Assembly: GCF_000972785.3 (NCBI RefSeq) | Contig: NZ_CP011253.3 | Span: 496,001 to 560,000 of the forward strand | Direction of reading: 5' to 3' | Origin: Pandoraea oxalativorans | GTDB lineage: Bacteria; Pseudomonadota; Gammaproteobacteria; Burkholderiales; Burkholderiaceae | Length of the DNA stretch: 64,000 bases | Shown: positions 36,759 to 46,303 of the stretch, one piece after another | Numbering within the stretch: position 1 is the stretch's first letter | Layout: the number at the start of each line of letters is the position of its first letter | The notes under the pieces: model-generated | Seen by the model: the letters and a program-made list of their open reading frames with translations, nothing else | Database searches by the model: none | Told to the model about the DNA's origin: nothing | Translations under genes and position numbers: made by a program

Positions 36759-37511
36759 TCAGTGCCGCTGTCCGCAGACTTTACATTCCGGATTGCGGGC
36801 GCAATGCATGGTGTGCCAACTCATCTTGCGGCCGTCGAGCATCTGAAGACGACCCACGAGCGGCGTGCCGATGCCGGTGATCAGCTTGATCGCCTCGGCG
36901 GCCTGCATGCTGCCGATGATGCCGACGAGCGGTGCGAGCACGCCCATCGTGGCGCAGGCTTGCTCGGGGAACGGCTCGTCCGCTGGGAAGATGCACTCAT
37001 AGCAGGGCGACGCATCGTTGCGCACGTCGAACACGCTGATCTGTCCGTCGAAGCGCAGCGCTGCGCCTGAGACCAACGGCACACCGGCAGCGACGCAGGC
37101 GCGGTTGACCGCGTGACGAGTAGCGAAGTTGTCCGAACCGTCGAGCACGACGGTGGCGCCGCGCGCGAGTGTCGTCAGGCGCGCTTCGTCCACGCGTTCG
37201 TCGATGACGTCGACGACCACACCCGGATTGATGCGAGCGATCCGTTCGCGACCGGATTCAACCTTCGGCCGTCCGACGCTCTGCGTATCGTGAAGAATCT
37301 GGCGTTGCAGGTTGGTGAGGTCGACGGTGTCGTCGTCGATCAGCGTGATGCGGCCGACGCCCGATGCCGCCAGATAGAGCGCTGCGGGTGAGCCGAGACC
37401 GCCTGCGCCGACGATGACCGCGTGCGCGGCGAGCAGGCGCTCCTGACCCTCGATACCGAGTTCGTCGAGCAGGATATGGCGGGAGTAACGCAGCAGTTGA
37501 TCGTCGTTCAT
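36759..37511 (-). CDS. HesA/MoeB/ThiF family adenylyltransferase
   Basis: A 250-residue E1-like enzyme that adenylates the C-terminal glycine of a ThiS- or MoaD-type sulfur carrier. ATP-binding GAGGLGSPAALYLAASGVG (about residue 37), the Arg-finger region NLQRQILH and the DGSDNFATR motif are present, with zinc cysteines in CYEC (about 175) and CKVC (about 244), and the active cysteine in EQACATMGVLAP. Whether it serves thiamine or molybdopterin synthesis cannot be decided because no carrier gene is adjacent. It lies downstream of ctpA on the same strand. Confidence 0.9.
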   Translation of the reverse strand: MNDDQLLRYSRHILLDELGIEGQERLLAAHAVIVGAGGLGSPAALYLAASGVGRITLIDDDTVDLTNLQRQILHDTQSVGRPKVESGRERIARINPGVVVDVIDERVDEARLTTLARGATVVLDGSDNFATRHAVNRACVAAGVPLVSGAALRFDGQISVFDVRNDASPCYECIFPADEPFPEQACATMGVLAPLVGIIGSMQAAEAIKLITGIGTPLVGRLQMLDGRKMSWHTMHCARNPECKVCGQRH

Positions 37512-37529
37512 CGCAAAACGCAAAGGGAT

Positions 37530-37563
37530 AAAAAAACCGTGCCGGCTTTCGCGGGCACGGTTT
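37530..37563 (-). terminator. Terminator after ctpA
   Basis: On the minus strand: arms AAACCGTGCC and GGCACGGTTT with a 10-nt loop and a T-run, immediately after the ctpA stop and 18 bp before the MoeB-like start. Both genes face the same way, so the MoeB-like gene may have its own promoter or depend on read-through. Confidence 0.88.
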
Positions 37564-37581
37564 GTAGTGTAAAGCCGTTGC

Positions 37582-39138
37582 TTATTTCTTGTCCGCTGGC
37601 TTGGCCGGCACGACGGTGTCCGTCTTCGGATCCGTCTTGGCACCGGCCGCCAGCGCCGCGGCCTTCGAGGCGTCCTTCGGCAGCGGGCCGGCGTTGGCTT
37701 CGAGGCGCGACTTCGTGCGCTGGACCGGCTCGCCCTTGATCTGGTGAATGGCCTGCTGGAGCATGAAGTCGTCGGCACTGCCCAGATCCGGCAGACGTTC
37801 TTCGCGCTCCTTCTTGCGCTCGTCCGGCGTCTTCTTTGCGTTCTCTTCTTCGAGGCGGCGCAGTTCTTCCAGACGGCGGGCTTCGCGTGCGTCGATTTCC
37901 TTCTGCTCGTCAGGCGTTTGCGTGTTGTGCAGGTGGTTCTGGTAATCGATTTCGCGCGTGACCAGCACGTCGTCCGGATCACCCTTCGGATTCTGGTCGA
38001 CCGGCACGTCCGGCTTGATACCGATGGACTGGATCGAGCGGCCGCTCGGCGTGTAGTAGTACGCCGTGGTCAGACGCAGCGCCGTGTCCGGACCCATCTG
38101 GCGCACGGTCTGGACCGAGCCCTTGCCGAACGTCGTCTTGCCCATGATGATGGCGCGCTTCGAATCTTGCAGGGCGCCGGCCACGATTTCCGAGGCGGAC
38201 GCCGAGTAAGCGTTCACCAGCACGACCATCGGCACCGTCTTCCAGATCGGGGCTTCACCCTTGAGCGGATCTTCCGGGCTGGCCGACAGACGGTAGTTGT
38301 CGAACGTCGCCTTGTACGTCTGCTTGGCGTCTTCGATCTGACCGTTGGTGGACACGACCACTGCGCCTTCCTTCAGGAATGCAGCGGACACGCCGACAGC
38401 CGACTGGAGAATGCCGCCGCCGTTGTTACGCAGGTCAAGGATCAGGCCCTTGAGCGGCTGGTCCTTGGCCAGTTCCTGGAGCTTCTTGGCCAGATCCGGC
38501 ACGGTGCGTTCCTGGAAGCTGGTGATGCGCACGTAACCGATACCCGGTTCGAGCAGCTTGCCCTTGATGCTCTGGACACGAATCTCGGCGCGCACGATCG
38601 AGACCGGGAACGTGCGCTCTTCCGACTTGCGGAAGATCGTCAGTGTGACCTTGCTGCCCGGGGCCCCGCGCATGCGCTTGACCGCCTGATCGAGCGTCAT
38701 GCCACGCACGGGCTTATCGTCGATACGGGTGATCAGGTCGCCCGGCTTCAGGCCAGCCTTGAACGCGGGGCTGTCTTCGATCGGGGAGATGACCTTCACG
38801 AGGCCGTCTTCCTGCGAGATCTCGATGCCGAGACCGGCGAAGCGGCCACGCGTCTGTTCCTGGAGTTCTTTGTATTCGTCCTTGTCGAGATACGACGAAT
38901 GCGGATCGAGGCTCGACACCATCCCCTTGATGGCAGCGGTCAGCAACTTCTTATCATCGACCGGCTGCACATATTCGCGCTTGATCTGGCCGAACACTTC
39001 AGCCAGCAGACGAAGCTGCTCGAGCGGCAACGGCGTGGTAGCGCTTTGGGCGGATGCCTGCGAGAACGCGAGGGTGGCAGCCGCACCGGTCGCGAGGCCC
39101 AGCACGATCAGGCCGATGTGTTTGAGGGTTTGGCGCAT
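37582..39138 (-). CDS. ctpA: C-terminal processing protease, S41 family
   Basis: A 518-residue periplasmic protease. A signal sequence/anchor (HIGLIVLGLATGAAATLAFSQ, split) is followed by a PDZ domain (about residues 90-180, GLGIEISQEDG) and the S41 domain with the nucleophile in YSASASEIVAGALQD (about 310) and the general-base lysine in MGKTTFGKGSVQ. The last 130 residues are a charged, helix-rich tail with a Lys/Ala-rich end. It cleaves C-terminal tails of periplasmic substrates such as cell-wall hydrolases. The ATG at 39138 is chosen to start the signal sequence. Confidence 0.93.
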   Translation of the reverse strand: MRQTLKHIGLIVLGLATGAAATLAFSQASAQSATTPLPLEQLRLLAEVFGQIKREYVQPVDDKKLLTAAIKGMVSSLDPHSSYLDKDEYKELQEQTRGRFAGLGIEISQEDGLVKVISPIEDSPAFKAGLKPGDLITRIDDKPVRGMTLDQAVKRMRGAPGSKVTLTIFRKSEERTFPVSIVRAEIRVQSIKGKLLEPGIGYVRITSFQERTVPDLAKKLQELAKDQPLKGLILDLRNNGGGILQSAVGVSAAFLKEGAVVVSTNGQIEDAKQTYKATFDNYRLSASPEDPLKGEAPIWKTVPMVVLVNAYSASASEIVAGALQDSKRAIIMGKTTFGKGSVQTVRQMGPDTALRLTTAYYYTPSGRSIQSIGIKPDVPVDQNPKGDPDDVLVTREIDYQNHLHNTQTPDEQKEIDAREARRLEELRRLEEENAKKTPDERKKEREERLPDLGSADDFMLQQAIHQIKGEPVQRTKSRLEANAGPLPKDASKAAALAAGAKTDPKTDTVVPAKPADKK

Positions 39139-39546
39139 ATAGGCGTGGAATTCCCGGAATTTTGGGGCGCACGCCAATGGGCGCGCGCACTTTGGCGAAG
39201 TATAACCGTTTGCCCGCAGGCGGGACATTGCCCATTCGACAGGGACTTTTCCGGAGTGGTTCTACGAAAAGTTCCGTTCCGGGCGATGTTGTACGGCGAA
39301 TTTCGTCGAACGTCGCCCGATAGTGTGTCGCTTTCGCCGGTGGGACGTGCCCGCGCCGAGGATCTCCTGACGACGCGCACACGCGAGGCACATGCGGAAT
39401 TCGTGTTACCGCGTATTACGGATGCCGACGAGCGTATGGGAAAACGCACAGCAAAGCGTAGGGATTCCCCCGAGAGATCGGAGTTTTCGGAGCGCGTGAG
39501 CGTAGAAGGCGGAGACTTCGGGGATCGCGGGAGACCTGCTGCGTGG

Positions 39547-39580
39547 GCTGCGACGCACACCCGAACGCGTACGTCGCAGC
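39547..39580 (-). terminator. Hairpin after gpmA
   Basis: The 9-bp arms GCTGCGACG and CGTCGCAGC lie 22 bp past the gpmA stop on the minus strand. There is no T-run. The rest of the 463-bp gap between gpmA and ctpA (39139-39601) shows no gene I can support. Confidence 0.5.
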
Positions 39581-39601
39581 TGTCAGCACGTTAGCTGAGA
39601 C

Positions 39602-40348
39602 TTACTTCGACTTGCCTTGCGCAGCGACGGCAGCCAGCGCGCCGGCGATCTTGTCCTGATCGCCCAAATAGTAATGACGGATCGGCTTGAGATCGGCGTC
39701 CAGTTCATACACGAGCGGCGTGCCGTTCGGGATGTTCAGGCTGGCGATGTCGTCGTCCGAAATATTGTCGAGGTGCTTGATGAGGGCACGCAGCGAGTTG
39801 CCGTGCGCGGCAACCAGCACTTGCTTGCCTGCACGCACGGCCGGCGCGATCGACTCGTTCCACAGCGGCAGCACGCGCGCCACGGTGTCTTTCAGGCACT
39901 CGGTGAGCGGAATCTCTTCACGCTTGAGCTTGGCGTAACGGGGATCGTTGTACGAGCTGCGTTCGTCATCCGCGGCCAGCGGCGGCGGCGGTGTGTCGTA
40001 GCTGCGACGCCACACGTGGACCTGATCGTCGCCGTATTTCGCGGCCGTCTCAGCCTTGTTCAGGCCAGCGAGCGCACCGTAGTGACGCTCGTTCAGACGC
40101 CAGCTGTGCACCACCGGAATCCACATCTGGTCCATTGCGTCCTGTACGTGCCAGAGCGTGCGGATAGCGCGCTTGAGCACCGACGTGTAGGCGAGATCGA
40201 ATTTGAAACCGGCTTCGGCGAGGAGATTACCGGCCTGGCTGGCTTCGGCGACGCCCTTTTCGGTCAGGTCGACGTCGACCCATCCCGTGAAGCGGTTTTC
40301 TTTGTTCCACGTCGATTCGCCGTGGCGGATAAGAACGAGCTTGTACAT
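39602..40348 (-). CDS. gpmA: 2,3-bisphosphoglycerate-dependent phosphoglycerate mutase
   Basis: A 248-residue glycolytic mutase that interconverts 3- and 2-phosphoglycerate. The phospho-histidine motif [12 protein letters not shown] is at residues 4-15, the [13 protein letters not shown] segment near 85 and the second histidine in [12 protein letters not shown] (about 180). Length and motifs match GpmA. The ATG at 40348 is preferred over one two codons upstream. The gene is divergent from the rhodanese gene. Confidence 0.96.
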   Translation of the reverse strand: MYKLVLIRHGESTWNKENRFTGWVDVDLTEKGVAEASQAGNLLAEAGFKFDLAYTSVLKRAIRTLWHVQDAMDQMWIPVVHSWRLNERHYGALAGLNKAETAAKYGDDQVHVWRRSYDTPPPPLAADDERSSYNDPRYAKLKREEIPLTECLKDTVARVLPLWNESIAPAVRAGKQVLVAAHGNSLRALIKHLDNISDDDIASLNIPNGTPLVYELDADLKPIRHYYLGDQDKIAGALAAVAAQGKSK

Positions 40349-40541
40349 AAGCAAACTTCAGTCAGAGTAGGAAAGCGGGGGCAGCCGACGGGGGCGGGGC
40401 AGCTCGTCGCATCGGGCGGAGCCACGCCCGGTAAGGGTTTGGCGTCGCTTCGCGGTGACATTCGGGGCTTCGCAATGGGAGCCGCCGACGCCCGGCGCAA
40501 CGATTGGCAACGAGACCCGTCGGCGCAATCACGGAATATTT

Positions 40542-40547
40542 TATAAT
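40542..40547 (+). promoter_or_regulatory. -10 box upstream of the rhodanese-grxC-secB-gpsA genes
   Basis: A perfect TATAAT occurs 34 bp upstream of the GTG start of the rhodanese gene. The -35 is weak (GTCGGC at the expected distance), so activity may need an extended -10 or an activator. Confidence 0.5.
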
Positions 40548-40580
40548 GATCGGATTCTTTTGATATTTTTCAGGTGGTTT

Positions 40581-40988
40581 GTGAAGTTCTTTGCCGATTA
40601 CACCAACCTCGCGCTGATCGCCATCGCCCTCGTTTCGGGCGGCATGCTGGCCTGGCCGGTATTCAAGCGCGGCGGTCGCGGTCTGTCGACCGTGGAAGCA
40701 ACCCAGCTCATCAACCGTAAGGGCGCCGTGGTGCTCGACGTGCGCACGGCTGAGGAATTTGCCGCTGGCCACCTGCCGTCTGCACGTAACGTGCCGCTCG
40801 ACGACGTGGAGCAAAAGGTCGCGGGCGTCATCAAGAACAAGGCGGCTCCGGTGCTGATCGTCTGCAAGAGCGGCCAACGCTCGGCGCGCGCTCAGACGCT
40901 CCTTCGCAATCTTGGTTATGCTGAGGCGTTCAGCCTCCAGGGCGGCGTTGCCGCCTGGCAGGAAGCCGGTTTGCCGGTAATCAAGTAA
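40581..40988 (+). CDS. Membrane-anchored rhodanese-like protein
   Basis: A 135-residue protein: one N-terminal helix (LALIAIALVSGGMLAWPVF) then a rhodanese domain with the active-site loop VCKSGQRSARA (cysteine at about residue 94) and the LDVRTAEEFAAGHL strand. Such proteins carry a persulfide; the usual partners are unclear. The start is a GTG at 40581 after CAGGTGG, chosen because it directly precedes the helix. grxC follows 16 bp later, then secB and gpsA, a conserved betaproteobacterial order similar to yibN-grxC-secB-gpsA of E. coli. Confidence 0.88.
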   Translation: MKFFADYTNLALIAIALVSGGMLAWPVFKRGGRGLSTVEATQLINRKGAVVLDVRTAEEFAAGHLPSARNVPLDDVEQKVAGVIKNKAAPVLIVCKSGQRSARAQTLLRNLGYAEAFSLQGGVAAWQEAGLPVIK

Positions 40989-41004
40989 TCAAGGAGTTGC
41001 AGTC

Positions 41005-41265
41005 ATGCCGAAGATCGTGATGTACAGCACGCAAGTGTGCCCGTATTGCCAGATGGCCGAGCGTCTGCTGCGTCAGCGCGGTGTTCAGGAGATCGAGAAG
41101 ATCCTGATCGACAAGGAGCCGGCCCGCCGCGAAGAAATGATGTCGCGCACGGGGCGTCGCACCGTACCGCAAATTTACATCGACGAGCGTCATATCGGCG
41201 GTTACGACGATCTGTCGGCACTCGATCGTGCCGGTGGTCTCGTTCCGCTCTTGCAAGCGGCCTGA
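41005..41265 (+). CDS. grxC: Glutaredoxin 3
   Basis: An 86-residue glutaredoxin with the dithiol active site CPYC at residues 12-15, the RRTVPQIYID cis-proline segment and a GGYDDLSALDR glutathione-binding motif. It reduces protein disulfides and mixed disulfides with glutathione made by the gshA/gshB enzymes encoded upstream in the window. A CAGCCGCG/CGCGGCTG hairpin lies between it and secB. Confidence 0.96.
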   Translation: MPKIVMYSTQVCPYCQMAERLLRQRGVQEIEKILIDKEPARREEMMSRTGRRTVPQIYIDERHIGGYDDLSALDRAGGLVPLLQAA

Positions 41266-41287
41266 TACCGCCTGCAAAATAGTCGCC

Positions 41288-41313
41288 CAGCCGCGTGATT
41301 GCGCGGCTGTCTT
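41288..41313 (+). terminator. Hairpin between grxC and secB
   Basis: The 8-bp arms CAGCCGCG and CGCGGCTG enclose TGATTG and are followed by TCTTAATT. It may be a partial terminator or an mRNA processing/attenuation structure inside the operon. Confidence 0.5.
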
Positions 41314-41330
41314 AATTCCAAGGAAACGAA

Positions 41331-41837
41331 ATGTCCGACCAGAATCAGCCGTTTTTCAGCATCCAGCGCGCCTACCTGAAAGATCTGTCGCTCGAGCAGC
41401 CGAATTCGCCCGCGATCTTCCTCGAGCAGGAGATGCCGACCGTTGAGGTGCAGTTGGACGTCGCCGCCGAGCGCCTGGCCGAGGAAATCTTCGAAGTCGC
41501 CGTGATCGCCACGGTGACGGCCAAGATCAAGGACAAGGTCGCGTTCCTGGTCGAAGGCAAGCAAGCCGGGATTTTCGAAATCCGCAATGTGCCGGTCGAG
41601 CAGCTCGATCCGCTCATTGGCATCGCCTGCCCGACGATCGTCTACCCGTACCTGCGTGCAAACGTGGCCGACACTATCAGCCGAGCCGGTTTCCAGCCAA
41701 TCCATCTGGCGGAAGTGAATTTCCAGGCGCTGTACGAGCAACGTCTGGCGCAACTGGCCGAGCAGCAAGCGGCCAACGGCGAGACGCCGGCCCCGGGCAT
41801 CGTGATGCCTGACGGCTCGTCCGCCCAGACCCACTAA
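41331..41837 (+). CDS. secB: Protein-export chaperone SecB
   Basis: A 168-residue SecB, the tetrameric chaperone that keeps preproteins unfolded and delivers them to SecA. The start [20 protein letters not shown] and the segment [17 protein letters not shown] are hallmark sequences. The C-terminal tail after about residue 145 is variable, as usual. It lies in the order grxC-secB-gpsA. Confidence 0.97.
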   Translation: MSDQNQPFFSIQRAYLKDLSLEQPNSPAIFLEQEMPTVEVQLDVAAERLAEEIFEVAVIATVTAKIKDKVAFLVEGKQAGIFEIRNVPVEQLDPLIGIACPTIVYPYLRANVADTISRAGFQPIHLAEVNFQALYEQRLAQLAEQQAANGETPAPGIVMPDGSSAQTH

Positions 41838-41902
41838 GCGCTTGCGCTGCTTCGACGCCGTGGCCGGGACACGCTGACCGGCCGCCGCGTCGAAATTTCC
41901 CT

Positions 41903-42922
41903 ATGAAAATTGCCGTATTCGGTGCAGGTGCCTGGGGCACCGCGATGGCGAGTCACATGGCAACACGCCATGAGGTCGTGCTGTGGGCACGCGACGCTGC
42001 GCTCGTGACGCAACTGGCCGCCACGCACGAGAATTCCGCCTACCTTCCCGGTTCCCCCTTATCCCCCCGTCTGCGTTTCGAAAGCGATTTCGAGACGGCG
42101 ATGGCGCATGGCTCCGGCGATCACGCGTTGTGCGTGGCCGCCGTCCCGGTCGCCGGGTTGCGCGCACTGGCCGCGCATATGGCCAAGACCACCGATGCAC
42201 CGAAAAACCTCATCTGGCTGTGCAAGGGTTTTGAGGCAGATACGGGCCTGCTGCCGCACCAGATTGTGTCGGACGTTTTTCCTGCCGTTGCCGGCGGTTC
42301 GCTTTCCGGTCCTAGTTTCGCGCGCGAAGTCGCCAAGGGCTTGCCCGCCGCGCTGACGATTGCGAGCGCCGTCCCGTCTCTTTGCGAATTGACGATCGCG
42401 GCGTGCCACTTCGGTGCGTTGCGCATTTATTCGAGTGACGATCTCGTCGGTGTCGAAGTCGGCGGGGCCGTGAAAAACGTGCTTGCGATCGCGACGGGCG
42501 TGAGCGATGGACTAGGTTTAGGGCTCAACTCACGTGCGGCGCTGATTACGCGCGGTCTGGCTGAAATGACCCGCCTGGGCGCTGCATTGGGCGGCAAGCC
42601 CGAGACGTTCATGGGGCTGACCGGCATGGGCGATTTGATTCTGACTGCCACCGGCGATCTGTCGCGTAACCGCACGGTGGGTTTGCAACTCGCGTCGGGT
42701 AAGTCACTCGATGAGGTGTTGGCCTCGTTGGGCCATGTTGCCGAAGGCGTACGATGTGCACGTGCGGTGCGCGATCTTGCCCGTATGCATGGCGTCGAAA
42801 TGCCGATTACGGACGCCGTTTGTGCGACGCTGTTCGACGGGCTTCCCGCGCGCGCTGCGGTGGAAGCGTTGCTACGCCGAGACGCCCGCGCAGAGCGCGA
42901 AGACGACGCCTCGCAGGACTGA
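41903..42922 (+). CDS. gpsA: Glycerol-3-phosphate dehydrogenase [NAD(P)+]
   Basis: A 339-residue enzyme making sn-glycerol 3-phosphate for phospholipids. The Rossmann motif [10 protein letters not shown] is at residues 7-16, the catalytic lysine in [13 protein letters not shown] (about 192) and the substrate loop in [20 protein letters not shown]. All expected motifs are present. The start at 41903 follows the secB stop by 65 bp. Confidence 0.96.
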   Translation: MKIAVFGAGAWGTAMASHMATRHEVVLWARDAALVTQLAATHENSAYLPGSPLSPRLRFESDFETAMAHGSGDHALCVAAVPVAGLRALAAHMAKTTDAPKNLIWLCKGFEADTGLLPHQIVSDVFPAVAGGSLSGPSFAREVAKGLPAALTIASAVPSLCELTIAACHFGALRIYSSDDLVGVEVGGAVKNVLAIATGVSDGLGLGLNSRAALITRGLAEMTRLGAALGGKPETFMGLTGMGDLILTATGDLSRNRTVGLQLASGKSLDEVLASLGHVAEGVRCARAVRDLARMHGVEMPITDAVCATLFDGLPARAAVEALLRRDARAEREDDASQD

Positions 42923-42954
42923 GCGCAGCATTCGCAGCACATCGAGGTTTTGCC

Positions 42955-42996
42955 GGACCTTCCGGTTGTTCGTCTGACGGCGAACTGCCGGAAGGT
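42955..42996 (+). repeat. Large hairpin downstream of gpsA
   Basis: Arms GACCTTCCGG and CCGGAAGGTC, then after a 2x2 internal loop GTTCG and CGAAC, form a 42-nt hairpin between gpsA and the macrodomain gene. No T-run follows. It may stabilise the 3' end of the gpsA mRNA or act as a Rho-assisted terminator. Confidence 0.55.
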
Positions 42997-43045
42997 CGTT
43001 CCCCTGCCACGGCCTTTGGCCGTCGACACTCGCTACAAGGGAGAG

Positions 43046-43594
43046 ATGCCCATGTCGCAAGTTATCCGTCCTCATCGTCACCTGCACGCTTCGCAGGGCG
43101 ACATCACGCAATCCACGCTCGATGCCATCGTCAATGCCGCGAACGCATCGCTGCTGGGCGGCGGCGGTGTCGACGGCGCCATTCACCGCGCCGCAGGTCC
43201 GGAACTTCTGGACGCCTGCCGCAAGCTCCACGGTTGCCCGACCGGACAGGCGAGGCTCACGCCGGGTTTTCGTCTCAAAGCAAAGTTCGTGATTCACACC
43301 GTGGGCCCGGTGTGGCACGGCGGCGCGGACGACGAGCCCGCGCAACTCGCGAGTTGCTATCGCGAAAGCTTGCGTCTGGCGGCCGAGCAAGGATGCCGGA
43401 GCGTGGCGTTCCCCGCGATCAGCTGTGGCGTCTACGGCTACCCGCCGGAGCTTGCGGTGCCGCTCGCCGTCTTCACGGTGAGCGACGCGCTGCCCCATTT
43501 CCCCGGCATCGAACACGTCGAATTCGTGTGCTTCGACGCGGCGATGTTCGCGCTGTACCGGCGCGAACTCGAGCATCAGGATCCGCCAGCGTAA
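43046..43594 (+). CDS. Macrodomain protein (O-acetyl-ADP-ribose deacetylase type)
   Basis: A 182-residue macrodomain close to the YmdB/MacroD class. Motifs are [31 protein letters not shown] in residues 18-48 (binding the ADP-ribose; shown in part), the HTVGPVW strand and [12 protein letters not shown] phosphate loop. It would deacetylate O-acetyl-ADP-ribose or remove ADP-ribose from proteins. The 3' end overlaps that of trmL (opposite strand) by 19 bp. The start at 43046 follows GGGAGAG. Confidence 0.92.
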   Translation: MPMSQVIRPHRHLHASQGDITQSTLDAIVNAANASLLGGGGVDGAIHRAAGPELLDACRKLHGCPTGQARLTPGFRLKAKFVIHTVGPVWHGGADDEPAQLASCYRESLRLAAEQGCRSVAFPAISCGVYGYPPELAVPLAVFTVSDALPHFPGIEHVEFVCFDAAMFALYRRELEHQDPPA

Positions 43595-44046
43595 TCCTGC
43601 TGACGCCACGCCTCGAAAACGACGACGGCGACGGTATTCGAGAGATTGAGACTCCGGTTGCCGGGACGCATCGGCAGACGCACACGCTGCGTCATCGCAA
43701 ACGTGTCGAGCAGATCCGGGTCCAGTCCCCGCGTTTCGGAGCCGAAGACGAACCAGTCGCCCGGCATGAACGACAACTCGCCGAAGGGGCGCGATCCGCG
43801 TGTGGTCAGTGCGAACATGCGCGCCGGGTCGGGGGCTTCGGCGGCGAGAAACGCGGCCCAATCCCGATGCACCTTCATCTCGGCGTACTCGTGATAGTCG
43901 AGCCCGGCGCGTCGCATGCGCGCGTCGTCGAGCGGAAATCCGAGCGGTTCGATCAGATGCAGCCGGGCACCCGTATTGGCGCACAGACGGATAACGTTGC
44001 CGGTGTTCGGCGGGATTTCGGGCGACACGAGAACGACGTTGAACAT
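43576..44046 (-). CDS. trmL: tRNA (cytidine(34)-2'-O)-methyltransferase
   Basis: A 156-residue SPOUT methyltransferase of the TrmL type, which methylates the wobble base of two leucine tRNAs. Typical segments are [20 protein letters not shown], the [11 protein letters not shown] loop and the trefoil-knot SAM site FGSETRGL...[15 protein letters not shown] (split). It lies 10 bp downstream of comF on the same strand. Confidence 0.94.
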   Translation of the reverse strand: MFNVVLVSPEIPPNTGNVIRLCANTGARLHLIEPLGFPLDDARMRRAGLDYHEYAEMKVHRDWAAFLAAEAPDPARMFALTTRGSRPFGELSFMPGDWFVFGSETRGLDPDLLDTFAMTQRVRLPMRPGNRSLNLSNTVAVVVFEAWRQQDYAGGS

Positions 44047-44056
44047 GGGGATGGGG

Positions 44057-44890
44057 CTAATTAATTGAGTGAGTCGAGGGCGGCGTGCGCAGCACGACGG
44101 CCGCGAGGACGTGTGCGGCACCCGCGCGCTTGAGCGCGGTGGCCGCGGCGTTGCAGGTGGCGCCGGTGGTCATCACGTCGTCGATCAGTACGACGTGGCG
44201 GCCCTTGATGCGCTCGCTGGCGACAAAGACGTCACGCAGATTGCGCTGACGCGCGTCACGCGACAACCGACGCTGCGCCAGTGTCGTTCGCTCCCGGTGA
44301 AGTATCCCGGCACTCGCTGGCAGACGCGCCCGTCGCGCCGCAACGCGCGCCAATTCCCACGCCTGATTGAAGCCGCGTGAGGTTAGCCGCGAGGGTGCCA
44401 GGGGCACGGGCACCACGAGCGGTACCGTGTCCCGATCGCAGCCTGCCGGGACGACATCTCTCAAGGCATCGCCGAGGCGTTCGCCGAATTCCCGTGCGAG
44501 GGGGAGGGCACCGCGGTATTTCAGACGAATCATCAGCATATCGAGCGGCGTAACGTAGTCTGCGAGCGTCAGCGTTGCGTCGAACGCGGGTTGGGTTTGC
44601 AGGCGTTGTCCGCAGAGGGCGGATGTCGGGGTGCGACAAATTGTCGCACTATTGCCCAGTGGTGCCACCGTTCCGTCCAATGCCAACACTGGCGGCAGCA
44701 AAACGACAGCACATCTTGCGCAGCGTGGTCTGGCATGGGGCGGGCTCGCGTCGAACGACGTCGCGCAGGCGTCGCAGATCTGCCTCGGCGCTCGTCGCCG
44801 ACAGATCGCGCAATGATCGGGCAACGCGATGCGCAGCAACCCGCTCGCCAGCCGAGCCGGCGTCTGGAAGAGCGAAGAGAGGATGGGCAC
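44057..44890 (-). CDS. comF: ComF family protein (phosphoribosyltransferase-like)
   Basis: A 277-residue protein with a zinc-finger-like N-terminus (CAICRRRAPRQICDAC and a CARC/LCGQ second half) and a phosphoribosyltransferase domain ending in the PRPP loop VVLIDDVMTTGAT (about residues 233-245). ComF/GntX proteins assist DNA uptake during transformation in several bacteria. The second zinc-finger segment is longer than usual. It is divergent from the methyltransferase gene, with a 222-bp gap. Confidence 0.88.
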   Translation of the reverse strand: MPILSSLFQTPARLASGLLRIALPDHCAICRRRAPRQICDACATSFDASPPHARPRCARCAVVLLPPVLALDGTVAPLGNSATICRTPTSALCGQRLQTQPAFDATLTLADYVTPLDMLMIRLKYRGALPLAREFGERLGDALRDVVPAGCDRDTVPLVVPVPLAPSRLTSRGFNQAWELARVAARRARLPASAGILHRERTTLAQRRLSRDARQRNLRDVFVASERIKGRHVVLIDDVMTTGATCNAAATALKRAGAAHVLAAVVLRTPPSTHSIN

Positions 44891-45112
44891 GGCGAATATC
44901 CGGGATGAAAAGCAGAGGGCGATGGATCAGGACTGGCGACACAATGCGGTCAAAGCCCGGCCAAAGCGCGGGCGTGACGTCGGCGATGGCCGTGGCACGG
45001 CGCGCATGAACACAACGTATCGCAGGATAGGCACCCACGGAAGCCACACGGCCGTGTCCGATGCGTTCCGACAGCAGCGAGTATACTGCCGACTCGCCTT
45101 TTCGCCTGTCCC

Positions 45113-46033
45113 ATGAAGCCTTCCGACGCTCCTCAAAACCCGTCCTCTGCGTTCTCCGCACGCTTTTTGCGCACTGCGTTCGACCGTCGCGCGCCGAACT
45201 GGCAGGACGCCGATTTCCTCATGCGGGAAGTGGCGTCGCGGCTCGCGAGCCGACTCGATTACATCAAGCTCAAGCCCAAGCGTGTCCTGGACGCCGGCTG
45301 CGGCACGGGCGGCGATCTGCAAAGCTTCGGCGAACGATATCCCGATGCCTACCGTGTAGGCATCGACGCCTCGTTCGGTATGGCGAAGGCTGCTGCGGCG
45401 GCGGGCGCGACAACCGGCTGGCGGCGTCTGCTGCGTAGCGCTCCTCCCTATGGGGTCGTTCAGGCCGATTTCGCCGCGCTGCCATTTGCGTCGCGTGCCT
45501 TCGATCTCGTGTGGTCCAACCTTGCGCTCCATTGGTACCGTGAACCGCATCGGGTGATCCCCGAGTGGCACCGCGTGCTGACCACGGACGGATTGCTGAT
45601 GTTCTCGGCTTACGGACCCGACACGCTGCGTGAATTGCGTGCCGCGTGGGCGGAAGTCGACGGCCTTCCCCACGCGCTGGAACCGACGGACATGCACGAT
45701 CTGGGCGACATGATGGTGGCGAGCGGATTCGATACGCCCGTGACAGACATGGAGCGCCTGACGCTGACGTTCGAATCGCCGGAGACATTGCTGCGCGACG
45801 TTCGCCTGCTTGGGGTGAATCCGCTGCCCGAGCGTCGCCAGGGACTGACGGGGCGGGCGCGACTTGCGGCATTGCGAGCGGCGCTGGAGCGCCAGCGTGG
45901 TCCAGACGGCACGATCGCACTGACGTTCGAACTCGTCTACGGACACGCCTGGAAGATCCCCGAGAAAACCGACGCTGCAGGCAATGCCGTGGTGCGTCTT
46001 CAGGATATCGGTCGCGGCGGCCGTCCTCGCTAA
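45113..46033 (+). CDS. BioC-like SAM-dependent methyltransferase
   Basis: A 306-residue methyltransferase. Motif I is VLDAGCGTGGDLQ (about residue 56), the acidic strand end GIDASFGMAKAA, and the post-motif PFASRAFDLVWSNLALHWYREP is like malonyl-ACP O-methyltransferase BioC, including the NLALHW box. In the biotin pathway BioC disguises malonyl-ACP so that fatty acid synthesis can make pimelate. No other bio gene is adjacent, so the call is by resemblance. The accessory cluster begins 270 bp downstream. Confidence 0.78.
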   Translation: MKPSDAPQNPSSAFSARFLRTAFDRRAPNWQDADFLMREVASRLASRLDYIKLKPKRVLDAGCGTGGDLQSFGERYPDAYRVGIDASFGMAKAAAAAGATTGWRRLLRSAPPYGVVQADFAALPFASRAFDLVWSNLALHWYREPHRVIPEWHRVLTTDGLLMFSAYGPDTLRELRAAWAEVDGLPHALEPTDMHDLGDMMVASGFDTPVTDMERLTLTFESPETLLRDVRLLGVNPLPERRQGLTGRARLAALRAALERQRGPDGTIALTFELVYGHAWKIPEKTDAAGNAVVRLQDIGRGGRPR

Positions 46034-46147
46034 GCGCCTTTTTCCTTTCCTTCGCCAGCACCGCATCGGCGGCGTGTCGCCGAAGCCAGAGCCGCTCCCC
46101 CTGCCTTGCATCACGCCGCGTGACACGTCGCGCGATGCACCGCCGCA

Positions 46148-46174
46148 ACCTGCGTCCTACACGACTTTGCAGGT
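46148..46174. promoter_or_regulatory. Inverted repeat upstream of the diaminopropionate cluster
   Basis: ACCTGC and GCAGGT are inverted repeats 15 bases apart in the 270-bp gap before sbnA. The half-sites resemble lux-box half-sites but the total length of 27 bp is longer than the usual 18-20 bp, so binding by the cluster's LuxR protein is only a possibility. A repeat of the same geometry (AAGCGA, 15 bases, TCGCTT) lies at 57220-57246 in front of the luxR start. Confidence 0.3.
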
Positions 46175-46303
46175 GTTCCGCGCTCGTCCGGTTCGCTTAA
46201 ATGACGCTTCACGGCGTGATTGAGCGCAGGATACAGAAGGTCCCCTCCTTGCGTCCACTCACGCACAAGCGTTGCTTGCGGGCGAATACTCGGGAGGTGG
46301 GCG

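Noticed and set aside
37744..39594. 616-codon open frame on the plus strand across ctpA
   Set aside because: It mirrors the ctpA reading frame; composition is typical of an antisense shadow and no domain is seen.
46148..46174. Canonical lux box before sbnA
   Set aside because: The half-sites are similar but the total length (27 bp) is too great for a standard 18-20 bp lux box; kept only as a weak operator candidate.
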